Shown piece by piece: positions 8,537 to 16,459 of a stretch of DNA of 19,799 nt (positions are counted from its first letter, which is position 1; each line of letters opens with the position of its first letter). The notes below the pieces were generated by a model. It saw nothing but the letters and a program-made list of their open reading frames with translations, had not been told where the DNA came from and did not search any database. The position numbers and the translations under genes are program-made. Source of the stretch: Paludibacter sp. (GTDB taxonomy: Bacteria; Bacteroidota; Bacteroidia; Bacteroidales; Paludibacteraceae); the NCBI GenBank assembly GCA_024709185.1, contig JANJXE010000161.1, forward strand, positions 1 to 19,799, given 5' to 3'.

Positions 8537-9358
8537 TTATTTTATTTGCAGGTGGTAACTATCAATGGCTTTTTTTACTGATCCGTGAATAAGTAACAGG
8601 TTGCGTGCCTGATCATAATCCAGTTTCAGTTCGTCGATTATCATGCGGGTACCACGGTCGATGAGCTTGGCATTGGTGAGTTGCATATTCACCATTCGAT
8701 TGCCCTTCACCCGCCCCAGCTGAATCATGGTGGTGGTGGTAATCATATTGAGCACCATTTTTTGGGCAGTGCCTGATTTTAGTCGGGTGCTGCCAGTCAC
8801 AAATTCAGGACCTACAATTACTTCGATGGGAATTTCAGCTTCCATTGCGACGGGCGAACCGGGATTACAGGTAATAGAAGCAGTAAGAATGCCACGGCTG
8901 CGGGCATTTCGAAGAGCACCAATAACGTAGGGCGTGGTGCCCGAAGCCGCAATTCCGATGACTGTATCTTCCTGATTAATATTTCGTTGAACCAGTTCTT
9001 CCCAACCTTTATCGAAATCATCTTCGGCATTTTCAACCGGATTGCGTAAGGCAGTATCACCTCCCGCAATAAGTCCGACAACAAGTTCGGGAGGCATGCC
9101 AAAAGTTGGAGGTATCTCGGAAGCATCGAGCACTCCCAGTCGGCCGCTTGTGCCAGCTCCAAGGTAGAAAATACGCCCACCTCGCTTCATTCGTTCTACA
9201 ATTTTGGTAACCAGGCTATTAAGGGCCGGTATTACCGCAGAAACAGCAACAGCCACTTTCCGGTCCTCTTCGTTCATTTCATGAAGCAACTCTTCCACAC
9301 TTTTTTCGTCAAGCCTGTCGTGCAACGAAGCTTCTTCTGTAATTTTTCTGAATTCCAT
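8537..9358 (-). CDS. murQ: N-acetylmuramic acid 6-phosphate etherase
   Basis: MurQ cleaves the lactyl ether of MurNAc-6-phosphate in the cytoplasm, giving GlcNAc-6-phosphate and D-lactate. The 273-residue product contains the SIS-domain core YLGAGTSGRLGVLDASEIPP (65-84), the GLIAGGD turn (95-101), GIAASGTTPYV and the ETHERASE-type segment GSTRLKSGTAQKM. Glu81 and Glu112 align by eye with the two catalytic glutamates of E. coli MurQ (Glu83 and Glu114). The protein is about 25 residues shorter than the E. coli enzyme, mainly at the C-terminal end. Its stop is 8 bp before the MurT-like gene and its start 18 bp after the lipid-kinase-like gene. No MurNAc kinase is encoded beside it, unlike the murT-murK-murQ cluster of Tannerella forsythia, so the phosphorylation step must come from elsewhere. 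Confidence 0.96.
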   Translation of the reverse strand: MEFRKITEEASLHDRLDEKSVEELLHEMNEEDRKVAVAVSAVIPALNSLVTKIVERMKRGGRIFYLGAGTSGRLGVLDASEIPPTFGMPPELVVGLIAGGDTALRNPVENAEDDFDKGWEELVQRNINQEDTVIGIAASGTTPYVIGALRNARSRGILTASITCNPGSPVAMEAEIPIEVIVGPEFVTGSTRLKSGTAQKMVLNMITTTTMIQLGRVKGNRMVNMQLTNAKLIDRGTRMIIDELKLDYDQARNLLLIHGSVKKAIDSYHLQIK

Positions 9359-9376
9359 AACTAAACTAAATAGATT

Positions 9377-10306
9377 TTAAGGTATTATCATGTACAGTGC
9401 GTTTTTTTGAACTGCGACGGTCAGCGGTGGATCACAATTCACAATAATGCCGTCGGCTTCAAAATATCCTCCGTTGTGGTAATTGAGTTCAAGTTCATCT
9501 GTTACCAGGTTTTCGAGCGCAGGATGGTGTTGAATACGGCCATTAAAAAGAAGAGGTAAAGCAGTCAGTATGTCCCTGTAAGAGGGTTTTCTTACCAACA
9601 TCGCGTGGAAAATTCCGTCGTAGGGAAGGGCATCGGGATTTTGCTTCATTCCTCCACCGCTGTAACAGCCATTAGCAATATTCATAGTGAAAAGTAGATC
9701 CTGAATTTCTTTTTCTTTGGTTTTCATGTGAAAACGAAACGATTTGAACTGGAAAACAGCTGTTAATAAAGCGATAAAATACATGAAAGAGTGGCTGCCC
9801 AGATAGCGTTTCAGTCGGTGAGTGATTTTTACAACCGCTGCGTCAAGACCAAAACCTACCGAATTAATGAAATAATGTGTGTAGTTTTCATCTTCAAGCC
9901 GATATTGTATAGTACCAATATCGATGAGTTGTTTTTTTTGTTGAATAAATATTGCTACTGAATGTATGTAATCGCGTCCCAGGCCCCAGAATCGTGCCCA
10001 GTCGTTGCCGGTGCCTCGGGGTATCAGGGCCAGTTGTACATTCGATGTGTCGGCACCGGAACTGAAAATGCCATTAATAACCTCACTTACGGTTCCGTCT
10101 CCCCCGACAACCATAAAATTCCGGAAGCCTTTGCGTGCAAACTTGCGTGCGATAAGTACCGCATGACCTGCAAAATCAGTAAACTGATGTTCATAAGCAA
10201 TTTGCGCCTTATTCAACTGATGAAAAAGGTACAACATCTGCCTGCGGAAATTCTTTTTGCCGGATTTAAGGTTGATAATTACGGCCCACGTTTCGTTGGT
10301 GCCCAT
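9377..10306 (-). CDS. Diacylglycerol kinase family (YegS/BmrU-type) lipid kinase
   Basis: The 309-residue protein has the DAGK catalytic fold. The nucleotide-binding motif VVGGDGTVSEVINGI spans 66-80, IPRGTGNDWAR spans 95-105, and the GGGMKQNPDALPYDG loop lies near 217-231. Members phosphorylate lipids such as diacylglycerol, phosphatidylglycerol or sphingosine with ATP, usually at the membrane face of the cytoplasm. The true substrate is not readable from sequence. The gene starts 20 bp after the aroC stop and ends 18 bp before murQ, so it is probably in one transcript with both. Its place directly before murQ is where a MurNAc kinase would be expected. However, the motifs are those of lipid kinases, not of the BadF/BadG-type MurK or of AmgK. 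Confidence 0.9.
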   Translation of the reverse strand: MGTNETWAVIINLKSGKKNFRRQMLYLFHQLNKAQIAYEHQFTDFAGHAVLIARKFARKGFRNFMVVGGDGTVSEVINGIFSSGADTSNVQLALIPRGTGNDWARFWGLGRDYIHSVAIFIQQKKQLIDIGTIQYRLEDENYTHYFINSVGFGLDAAVVKITHRLKRYLGSHSFMYFIALLTAVFQFKSFRFHMKTKEKEIQDLLFTMNIANGCYSGGGMKQNPDALPYDGIFHAMLVRKPSYRDILTALPLLFNGRIQHHPALENLVTDELELNYHNGGYFEADGIIVNCDPPLTVAVQKNALYMIIP

Positions 10307-10326
10307 GCTTATGTATTAATAGGATG

Positions 10327-11400
10327 TCAAATAGGGTTAGTCTGACTCAGATAGCTGTCGAGCAGCGTGATGGCTGCCATGGCCTCAACAATGGGTACAG
10401 CCCGGGGCAACACACAGGGATCGTGCCGGCCTCTTGCCTGTAGTTCTGTTTCCTGCAGGTTGCTGTCTATAGTATCCTGCTTTTTGGAGATAGTAGCTAC
10501 AGGTTTGAATAATACACGGAAATAGATGTCCTGACCGTTACTGATGCCACCCTGAATGCCCCCGGAATAATTGGTGGTGGTACTCACTTTTCCTTCGTTC
10601 ACCGTAAAAGGATCGTTAAGTTCAGATCCTTTCATGGCTGCTCCATCGAAACCGGCTCCATAGTCAAAACCATGCGATGCATTGATACTCAGCATAGAAA
10701 ATGCCAGTCGTGCCTGCAATTTGTCAAAAACAGGTTCGCCCCAGCCGGTAGGTACTCCTTTTATCACGCAGGTTACCGTTCCTCCGGTGGAATCACCCGA
10801 TTTCTTCAGCTCTGAGATGTAGTCGATCATGGTCTCAGCAGTATTTGCTTCAGGACAACGAACAATATTGTTTTCAACTGCCGATAAATCAGCTTCTGTA
10901 GCATGAGCCTTCATTCTGATAGGACCCACCTGTGAAGTGTAAGCCTGAATTGAAACTCCCAGTTTTCGTAGTACAAGTTTGGCAATAGCACCAGCCACCA
11001 CTCTTGAGGCCGTTTCACGTGCCGAACTACGACCTCCACCGCGGTAATCACGGATGCCGTATTTTTGCTGATAGGTGTAATCGGCATGCGAAGGTCGGTA
11101 TACTTCCTTCAGGTGATCGTAATCCGTGCTGTGCTGGTTCTGATTCCGGATGATAAATGCGATGGGAGTACCCGTGGTTTTTCCCTCGAAAATTCCGGAG
11201 AAAAATTCTACCCTGTCATCTTCCTTACGTGGAGTGGCAATCTTCGACTGTCCCGGTTTACGGCGGTCGAGTTCCTGCTGAATAAATGATTCATCGAAGT
11301 CTATCCCGGCCGGACAGCCATCTACTATGCCGCCGATTCCAACACCATGAGATTCGCCAAACGACGTAAAAGTAAAGAGTTTGCCAATTGTATTCGACAT
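10327..11400 (-). CDS. aroC: Chorismate synthase
   Basis: AroC makes chorismate from 5-enolpyruvylshikimate-3-phosphate with reduced FMN, the last shared step toward aromatic amino acids, folate and quinones. All three family signatures are present: [14 protein letters not shown] (15-28), RPSHADYTY (102-110) and [12 protein letters not shown] (120-131). I chose the ATG at 11400 (product [19 protein letters not shown], 357 residues) because family members begin a few residues before GKLF. The in-frame ATG at 11424 would add eight residues (MFTFKIHT) and would start at the base of a strong hairpin. The gene heads the run leading to murQ but has no functional link to it; the association may only reflect shared transcription. 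No promoter was recognised in the 79 bp before it. Confidence 0.97.
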   Translation of the reverse strand: MSNTIGKLFTFTSFGESHGVGIGGIVDGCPAGIDFDESFIQQELDRRKPGQSKIATPRKEDDRVEFFSGIFEGKTTGTPIAFIIRNQNQHSTDYDHLKEVYRPSHADYTYQQKYGIRDYRGGGRSSARETASRVVAGAIAKLVLRKLGVSIQAYTSQVGPIRMKAHATEADLSAVENNIVRCPEANTAETMIDYISELKKSGDSTGGTVTCVIKGVPTGWGEPVFDKLQARLAFSMLSINASHGFDYGAGFDGAAMKGSELNDPFTVNEGKVSTTTNYSGGIQGGISNGQDIYFRVLFKPVATISKKQDTIDSNLQETELQARGRHDPCVLPRAVPIVEAMAAITLLDSYLSQTNPI

Positions 11401-11423
11401 CGTGTGAATTTTAAATGTGAACA

Positions 11424-11451
11424 TCCCCGGAAGAATTCCTTCCGCCGGGGA
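11424..11451 (-). terminator. GC-rich hairpin between slyD and aroC
   Basis: In the minus-strand transcript TCCCCGG and CCGGGGA can pair around a 14-base loop. An alternative fold stacks CGGAAG/CTTCCG (loop GAATT) on TCCC/GGGA with a three-base bulge. It lies 28 bp after the slyD stop and 23 bp before the preferred aroC ATG. Only a weak A/T tract follows, so it is either a partial terminator for lptD-slyD transcripts or a leader hairpin of aroC. Confidence 0.45.
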
Positions 11452-11479
11452 CTGTCTGAAATTGAATGCTGGATATTAC

Positions 11480-12088
11480 TTAATGACAGCCGCAACCACC
11501 ACCACCGTGCTTATGACCCTTATCGTGCCCATCGTCGCAACCGCAACCTTCGTCGTCGCAACCGCAACCACCACTTCCGCAGCCACAGCCACCACCGCCG
11601 CCCATCAGAGCGTTCAGTTCTTCTTCGGTAGCTTCACGTACTTCGAGTACGGAGCCTTTGAAATGAAGATTTTCACCTGCCAGTGGATGGTTCAGGTCTA
11701 CCTTAACCATGCTGTCGGTCACTTCTACCACCTGTGCATTGAGGCGATTGCCTTCCGAATCCATCAACGGAACTACATTTCCAGCATAGATAACTTTATC
11801 ATCAAGTTTGCCATCAATTTCGAAAATGGAACGATCCAAATCGATTACGTTGGCATCTTCGTATTCGCCATACGCATCCTGAACATTTATGGTGAAGTCA
11901 AACTTGTCGCCGGATGACAAACCGAACAGATGTTCCTCAAATTTCGGTAACATCATGCCGATACCGTAAATAAAACTTAAAGGTTGCTGGGGAGTTGCTT
12001 TCTCCATTAACTCCAGTTCGCCTTCGTTGTCACCATCAACAAAAAGTTCGTACTCTGCTGATACTGATTTGTTTGCTGTAATTTTCAT
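11480..12088 (-). CDS. slyD: SlyD-type FKBP peptidyl-prolyl isomerase with metal-binding tail
   Basis: The protein catalyses proline cis-trans isomerisation and acts as a folding helper; SlyD proteins also bind nickel or zinc. Residues 1-75 and about 130-155 form the FKBP domain (YGIGMMLPKFEEHLFGLSSGDK, then DLNHPLAGENLHFKGSVLEV). The insert-in-flap chaperone domain lies between them (about 76-128). The last 40 residues (163-202) are almost wholly Gly, Cys, His and Asp. They carry four CGC motifs, that is eight cysteines, plus four histidines. The tail is typical of SlyD in kind. There is no signal peptide, so the protein is cytoplasmic. The gene follows lptD by 59 bp on the same strand. A separate promoter was not recognised in that gap. 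Confidence 0.94.
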   Translation of the reverse strand: MKITANKSVSAEYELFVDGDNEGELELMEKATPQQPLSFIYGIGMMLPKFEEHLFGLSSGDKFDFTINVQDAYGEYEDANVIDLDRSIFEIDGKLDDKVIYAGNVVPLMDSEGNRLNAQVVEVTDSMVKVDLNHPLAGENLHFKGSVLEVREATEEELNALMGGGGGCGCGSGGCGCDDEGCGCDDGHDKGHKHGGGGCGCH

Positions 12089-12147
12089 TGTTTACTACTC
12101 TAATTTATTGTGATTGATTTGTTGTTGATTTACCGAACTACTATAAC

Positions 12148-14946
12148 TTAATACCAGGTGATTTTGTTCATTCCCGAATCGCTTCGTTTGTCGTATTTAA
12201 GATCGGAAAGCATACTGGCATTTACTCCGATTCGGAAGTTATACGATTTATACATCCCGAAAGGAACAATGCTTGCGGTCATGTTCCAGCAATGAAGGCT
12301 GCGGTTCACCGAAATGCTTGTATACGTAAATTGTTTACTTGCAAAATCATAGGACGAATTCCCGCTGATTTTCCAGTTTTTAGTTAGTTCCAGACTTCCG
12401 TTAATACTCAGGTTGTGTGTGAATTCACGTTCAAATTCCATCTTGTCGGTATCGAAAATGTTGCTGTCACCATAGCGTATCGAATAGTTGACACTTAAAC
12501 TCCAGGGAATAGTCACTTTCTCGTAACCATCGTCGCCCATCTCCGATTCAGCGCTTCCTGTACGTGTATTTCCCGGCAGATTATTGGCTCCCGGAGTATT
12601 TCCGGCAGCACTCAGATCATTGCCTTCACCTGTTCCCGGCCCGCTGTTGGAGCCTGATCCGGCAGAACCTTCCTTGTCTTTATCTTTTCCAAACAGCTTT
12701 TTTATTGTTTCATTGTTGAAAGTATAACTATAGGAAGTGCTGGTACCCATGAAACGGGGAAAACGCCCATTAGCCCATCGCAGTTGATTCACCCGGACAG
12801 GTCGGCCGCTTTCATTCAGTGCAAACATATAGGGATCGAAGCTGGTACTCAAACTCAGTGAGTAATTATCGCTGAACTTAAGACGAAGATTAGTCGAAAA
12901 ATTCGACCAGCGCATTGAGTCGGCCACCATATTGTAACTTCCGCCAATATTCAGATTGTCAATTAAACTGATTTTTTTGAAAGGCTCTTTTTCGGTAGTG
13001 TCCTTTTCGTTTTTCACCTTCATTTCAATATTGTTTCCCAGCGAAAAGTTAATGTTTCCCGATTTTCCCTTTCCGGGAGTTCCGTACAATGAACCCTCAA
13101 AACGGGAATATTCCACTTCGGAACGTACCATTTCAGAAGGGTTTTGCGGATTAATGCGGGTTTGCGTATACGTATTGTAATAACCCCAGTTGGGGTCGCC
13201 AAAGTCAGGTGTGTAACCAAAACCCACACTAGGTGTCAGGACGTGGCGGATACGATCGATTTTATCTCCGAAAATAGCCCTCGAAGGAATATAAAAAGCG
13301 TATAGTTTGGTCGATGCCGAAATCCCCAGGTTGAAGTCGTACACGCGGTAAAAGCCATCGGTAGTATCGTTTTCCACCCGTTGCAGTTCATTGTTCCAGC
13401 TGCGATCGATGGCCTTGAAATACCAACGCTCGTTGTAGTTGAAACTTGGCGATATATTGATAAATTTAAACAGGTTGAAGGTAGCCGAAACAGGAATGGA
13501 ATGTCGCATCCCGTTACGCCAGTCACGGGTAAACGACGATTTTAACAATAAGCTTTCTTTCGTATCAATACTATTGGCAAAAGCGCCTGAATACGACATG
13601 CTGATTTTCTCGTACCAGCGTTCGCTTCCCACAGCATTTTTTCGTTTAAAAGGAAAGAAACGACTGTATGAAAGGTTGATATTGGGTAAACTCAGGTTGA
13701 TAGTAGAGTCTTTGGTTCGTTGATTAATAAGCACACTACCCGACAGGTTTAAGGATGGAATTTCCGGAAAACGCTGAGTGAAGGATATACTCGAACTCTT
13801 GGTGTTTTCAGAGTTAATTTCAGGTCGGTGATAGGTGTTGATATTGCTGCGGTTGTAGCCACTGGTAGCGAAATTCACGCTCGATGAAAAGTTAAAGTTA
13901 GGATTGGCTTTCGAATCCTGCGAATGCGACCAGCGGACACTGAGGTTGTTGGCCTTGTTGTAATCGGGCAGTCCTTTTTCGCCTGTCACATCTTCGCGGT
14001 AGCTGAAGTTAAAACTACCTCTGTACTTGTATCGTTTGGTGTAATTTGTTGTTGCCGAAAGCGCCCATGTACCCTTGGTGTATATCTCACCGGTGAGTTC
14101 AAGATCGAGGTAGTCGTTTATGGCAAAGTAATAACCACCATTACTTAATCCGAAACCACGGGTCAGTTCATCAGTAAAGTTAGGCATCAACACACCCGAT
14201 GAATATTCGCTGGGAAACGGGAAAAATCCAAATGGTACGGCCACCGGCAATGGTACGTCAGCAACCACCAGATGGGCTGGTCCTGTTACGATGTAATCGC
14301 CGGGTTTAATTTTACCCTTAGAAATATCCAGGTAAAAATGCGGGTGATCGTGGTTATCACAGGTTGTATATTTGGCACCGGCCATACTCAGCGAGTTGTC
14401 GGCCAGCTTTTTGGTTCGTTCACTGATAATATACGCTTCACCTTCCTGCGTTACTACATGACGGATGAATCCTTTTTTTGACTTCAGGTTGTAGCTCAGT
14501 TCCCGGGAATTATACTTTGATTCTCCTTCACTGAAAATCGGTTCTCCTATCATTTTGCCGTCAGGACCCTTGGTACCTTTCGAAAAAATAAGACTGCTGT
14601 CGATTTTTACCCGTACAAAATCTGCTTCCAGCGTAATATTCTGATACTTAAGTTCGGTACTTCCAAAAAGATAAGCTGTACCATTCGCATACAGGATGAG
14701 GGAGTCGTTCGATTTATAGTTAATTTCTGCCTCTATTCCTCCTGTATTTCCTGTCGGCTGATTAGCTGCCGAACGGCGGGTTGTGTCGGCTACAGAGGTT
14801 GTTTTTACACCTTCCTGTCTGTCTCCCGAGCTGCCAGCCTGGACCAAACGCCCCTGAGAATGTACGGAAAACGAAAATGTCATTGCCGTAATCAGGACAA
14901 TGGCTGTGGTTAACCGTCTGAAAGAAAGAGTTTTATAAGATGACAT
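12148..14946 (-). CDS. lptD: LPS-assembly outer-membrane protein LptD (OstA family, Bacteroidota type)
   Basis: LptD forms the outer-membrane barrel that inserts lipopolysaccharide into the outer leaflet. From the ATG at 14946 the product has 932 residues: a signal peptide (about 1-31, ending SVHSQ), a linker rich in Ser/Thr/Gly, an OstA-like beta-jellyroll (about 70-225) and a long barrel region of alternating aromatic strands to the C-terminus (ending KITWY). The motif PVAVPFGFFPFP, shared by LptD relatives, lies near residue 235. The frame stays open upstream to a TTG at 14979, but that codon lies inside a perfect -7 promoter element, so I prefer the ATG. A 50-residue Gly/Ser/Asn-rich insert interrupts the barrel (DNA about 12535-12690). 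The gene is divergent from the amidase gene, so two envelope-building units share one control region. Confidence 0.92.
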   Translation of the reverse strand: MSSYKTLSFRRLTTAIVLITAMTFSFSVHSQGRLVQAGSSGDRQEGVKTTSVADTTRRSAANQPTGNTGGIEAEINYKSNDSLILYANGTAYLFGSTELKYQNITLEADFVRVKIDSSLIFSKGTKGPDGKMIGEPIFSEGESKYNSRELSYNLKSKKGFIRHVVTQEGEAYIISERTKKLADNSLSMAGAKYTTCDNHDHPHFYLDISKGKIKPGDYIVTGPAHLVVADVPLPVAVPFGFFPFPSEYSSGVLMPNFTDELTRGFGLSNGGYYFAINDYLDLELTGEIYTKGTWALSATTNYTKRYKYRGSFNFSYREDVTGEKGLPDYNKANNLSVRWSHSQDSKANPNFNFSSSVNFATSGYNRSNINTYHRPEINSENTKSSSISFTQRFPEIPSLNLSGSVLINQRTKDSTINLSLPNINLSYSRFFPFKRKNAVGSERWYEKISMSYSGAFANSIDTKESLLLKSSFTRDWRNGMRHSIPVSATFNLFKFINISPSFNYNERWYFKAIDRSWNNELQRVENDTTDGFYRVYDFNLGISASTKLYAFYIPSRAIFGDKIDRIRHVLTPSVGFGYTPDFGDPNWGYYNTYTQTRINPQNPSEMVRSEVEYSRFEGSLYGTPGKGKSGNINFSLGNNIEMKVKNEKDTTEKEPFKKISLIDNLNIGGSYNMVADSMRWSNFSTNLRLKFSDNYSLSLSTSFDPYMFALNESGRPVRVNQLRWANGRFPRFMGTSTSYSYTFNNETIKKLFGKDKDKEGSAGSGSNSGPGTGEGNDLSAAGNTPGANNLPGNTRTGSAESEMGDDGYEKVTIPWSLSVNYSIRYGDSNIFDTDKMEFEREFTHNLSINGSLELTKNWKISGNSSYDFASKQFTYTSISVNRSLHCWNMTASIVPFGMYKSYNFRIGVNASMLSDLKYDKRSDSGMNKITWY

Positions 14947-14976
14947 CAGGCTGTTTGGCACAATTTTATTGACCCG

Positions 14977-14984
14977 CAAAATTA
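14977..14984 (-). promoter_or_regulatory. Candidate -7 element for lptD
   Basis: The minus strand reads TAATTTTG, matching the TAnnTTTG consensus exactly. It predicts a transcript start near 14970, about 24 bases before the ATG at 14946. The -33 region is not clear. The element supports the ATG start because the alternative TTG (14979) would lie within the promoter. Confidence 0.5.
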
Positions 14985-15079
14985 GTGAAAAAATAGCAGT
15001 CAGCGGTCTTAATAACGTTTTTTTTAATTAAATTGGAAAAATTACTCAGCATACGGGCTGTTTTCATTGGATAAAAGCG

Positions 15080-15087
15080 TACTTTTG
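15080..15087 (+). promoter_or_regulatory. Candidate -7 element for the amidase-mlaD unit
   Basis: TACTTTTG matches the TAnnTTTG consensus exactly and would start a transcript near 15094, giving a leader of about 100 bases before the amidase ATG. A convincing -33 TTTG at the usual spacing was not found. The site lies in the 249-bp divergent region shared with lptD. Confidence 0.45.
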
Positions 15088-15195
15088 TACTTAAATTGAT
15101 TAAAATAAATATAAGTGCTGTATTTTTACAGATGGATATCGGGTATTCGTTACCAGTGAATTTCATGCAACTGTAACTAAACAAATTACTGCCGA

Positions 15196-16395
15196 ATGAA
15201 ACGAATAGCTTCCCGCAACTCCCTGCAAGGTCTTTTGGTTTTGTTGCTGATGGTTGCGATTACAAGCGTATCGGTGGATGAACTGAGCGCTCAGAAGAGA
15301 AATTTTGTGCTTGTACTGGATGCCGGACATGGTGGACGTGACCCGGGTGCAGTGGGAAAGATTTCGCAGGAAAAAAACATCACCCTTTCGGTAGTGAAAA
15401 GGGTAGGTGCTCTCGTGGAACAAAACATGCCGGATGTTAAAGTGGTGTATACCCGTAAAACCGATATTTTTGTACCGTTGGAGGAAAGAGCTAATATAGC
15501 CAATAATCACCATGCCGATATGTTCATTTCGGTACATACCAATGCTGCAAAAAGTACATCGGCTTATGGTGCTGAGACCTATACCCTTGGTTTGGCAAAA
15601 ACCCAGGCCAATCTCGCTGTGGCCATGGCCGAAAACTCGGTGATGATGCTTGAGGATGATTATAAGACTCGCTATCAGGGATTTGATCCTTCTTCGGTTG
15701 ATTCCTACATTATGTTTGAGTTTATGATGGACACCTATCTTGATAACAGTATTGCGTTTGCTACCGATGTGCAACACCAATTGACCACAAACTCAAACCG
15801 GCACGACCGTGGAGTGCGTCAGGCAGGATTTTGGGTATTGCACCGGTCGGCCTGCCCCAGTGTGCTGGTCGAACTGGGTTTTATTTCCAACCGTCAGGAG
15901 GAATTATACATGGCGAGTGAAAGAGGCCAGCAGGAGTTGGCGCAATCAATCTACAATGCCTTTTTAAAGTATAAACGTAACTACGATCGTAAATCTGGAA
16001 ACGGTAGCAGTCCTGCGCAACGGAATGTTTCTCCTGAACGAAATGTTACTCCTGAACGTAGTGTTGTGCCTGAAAATTCCACACCATCCACAACGTCTTC
16101 ATTCCCGGCTGACCAGTTACCTGTAGCTTCTCCGGATCTGCCTGTTTACAAGGTGCAATTTATATCTTCGCCAACTGTACTGAAACCAGGTTCTTCTGTT
16201 TTGAAAGGAGTTAAAGACGCAAGTTACTATCAGGAAGGTGGACTCTATAAATACACAGTTGGAGCTGAAACGGATTTTAAACAGGCAAACCGTATGAAAA
16301 ACGAGCTTAGAAAGAAATTTCCCGACGCTTTTGTAATTGCATTTGTTGGCGATAAAAAAATATCTATCAGTGAAGCTCAAAAAATTAAACCATAA
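15196..16395 (+). CDS. N-acetylmuramoyl-L-alanine amidase with C-terminal SPOR domain
   Basis: The enzyme cuts the bond between MurNAc and the stem peptide in the periplasm, mainly during division and turnover. A signal peptide (about 1-32, ending LSAQ) precedes a zinc-dependent Amidase_3 domain (36-260). Likely zinc ligands and catalytic residues are His45 (DAGHGGRDPG), Glu59 (QEKN), His114 (SVHTNA) and Glu226 (VLVELGFISN). A low-complexity linker (about 264-315) holds a three-fold imperfect repeat of the form (R)NV(S/T)PE. Residues about 316-392 look like a SPOR domain (VYKVQFISS ... YKYTVGAETDFKQA), which binds peptide-free glycan at division sites. The gene is followed after 64 bp by the MCE-domain gene on the same strand. 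By removing peptides, this enzyme could create the naked strands used by the GHL10 and NamZ proteins encoded on the other arm. Confidence 0.94.
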   Translation: MKRIASRNSLQGLLVLLLMVAITSVSVDELSAQKRNFVLVLDAGHGGRDPGAVGKISQEKNITLSVVKRVGALVEQNMPDVKVVYTRKTDIFVPLEERANIANNHHADMFISVHTNAAKSTSAYGAETYTLGLAKTQANLAVAMAENSVMMLEDDYKTRYQGFDPSSVDSYIMFEFMMDTYLDNSIAFATDVQHQLTTNSNRHDRGVRQAGFWVLHRSACPSVLVELGFISNRQEELYMASERGQQELAQSIYNAFLKYKRNYDRKSGNGSSPAQRNVSPERNVTPERSVVPENSTPSTTSSFPADQLPVASPDLPVYKVQFISSPTVLKPGSSVLKGVKDASYYQEGGLYKYTVGAETDFKQANRMKNELRKKFPDAFVIAFVGDKKISISEAQKIKP

Positions 16396-16459
16396 TTTTT
16401 CAGGATTCATTTCCTGTTTCTTAAAATCATAATTTTCTCATTATTCTTGAAAAGTAAGT

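Noticed and set aside
11401..11424. An eight-residue N-terminal extension of AroC
   Set aside because: Chorismate synthases start close to the GKLF motif, so the ATG at 11400 fits the family and the longer start would overlap a hairpin.
11417..11917. A 166-codon plus-strand frame rich in Thr/Ala opposite slyD
   Set aside because: The Thr/Ala run is the antisense reading of the Gly/Cys-rich SlyD tail. The slyD frame has clear FKBP motifs.
14947..14979. An upstream extension of LptD from a TTG codon (11 extra residues)
   Set aside because: The TTG lies inside an exact TAnnTTTG promoter element, and the ATG at 14946 gives a better signal peptide.
15163..15780. A 205-codon open frame on the minus strand, rich in His and Lys, opposite the amidase gene
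   Set aside because: It lies fully antisense to a well-supported amidase, its composition is that of a reversed coding frame, and it shows no known motif.
16401..16416. Short stem CAGGA/TCCTG after the amidase gene as a terminator
   Set aside because: The stem is only 5 bp with a 6-base loop and no clean T-run, and the MCE-domain gene follows on the same strand.
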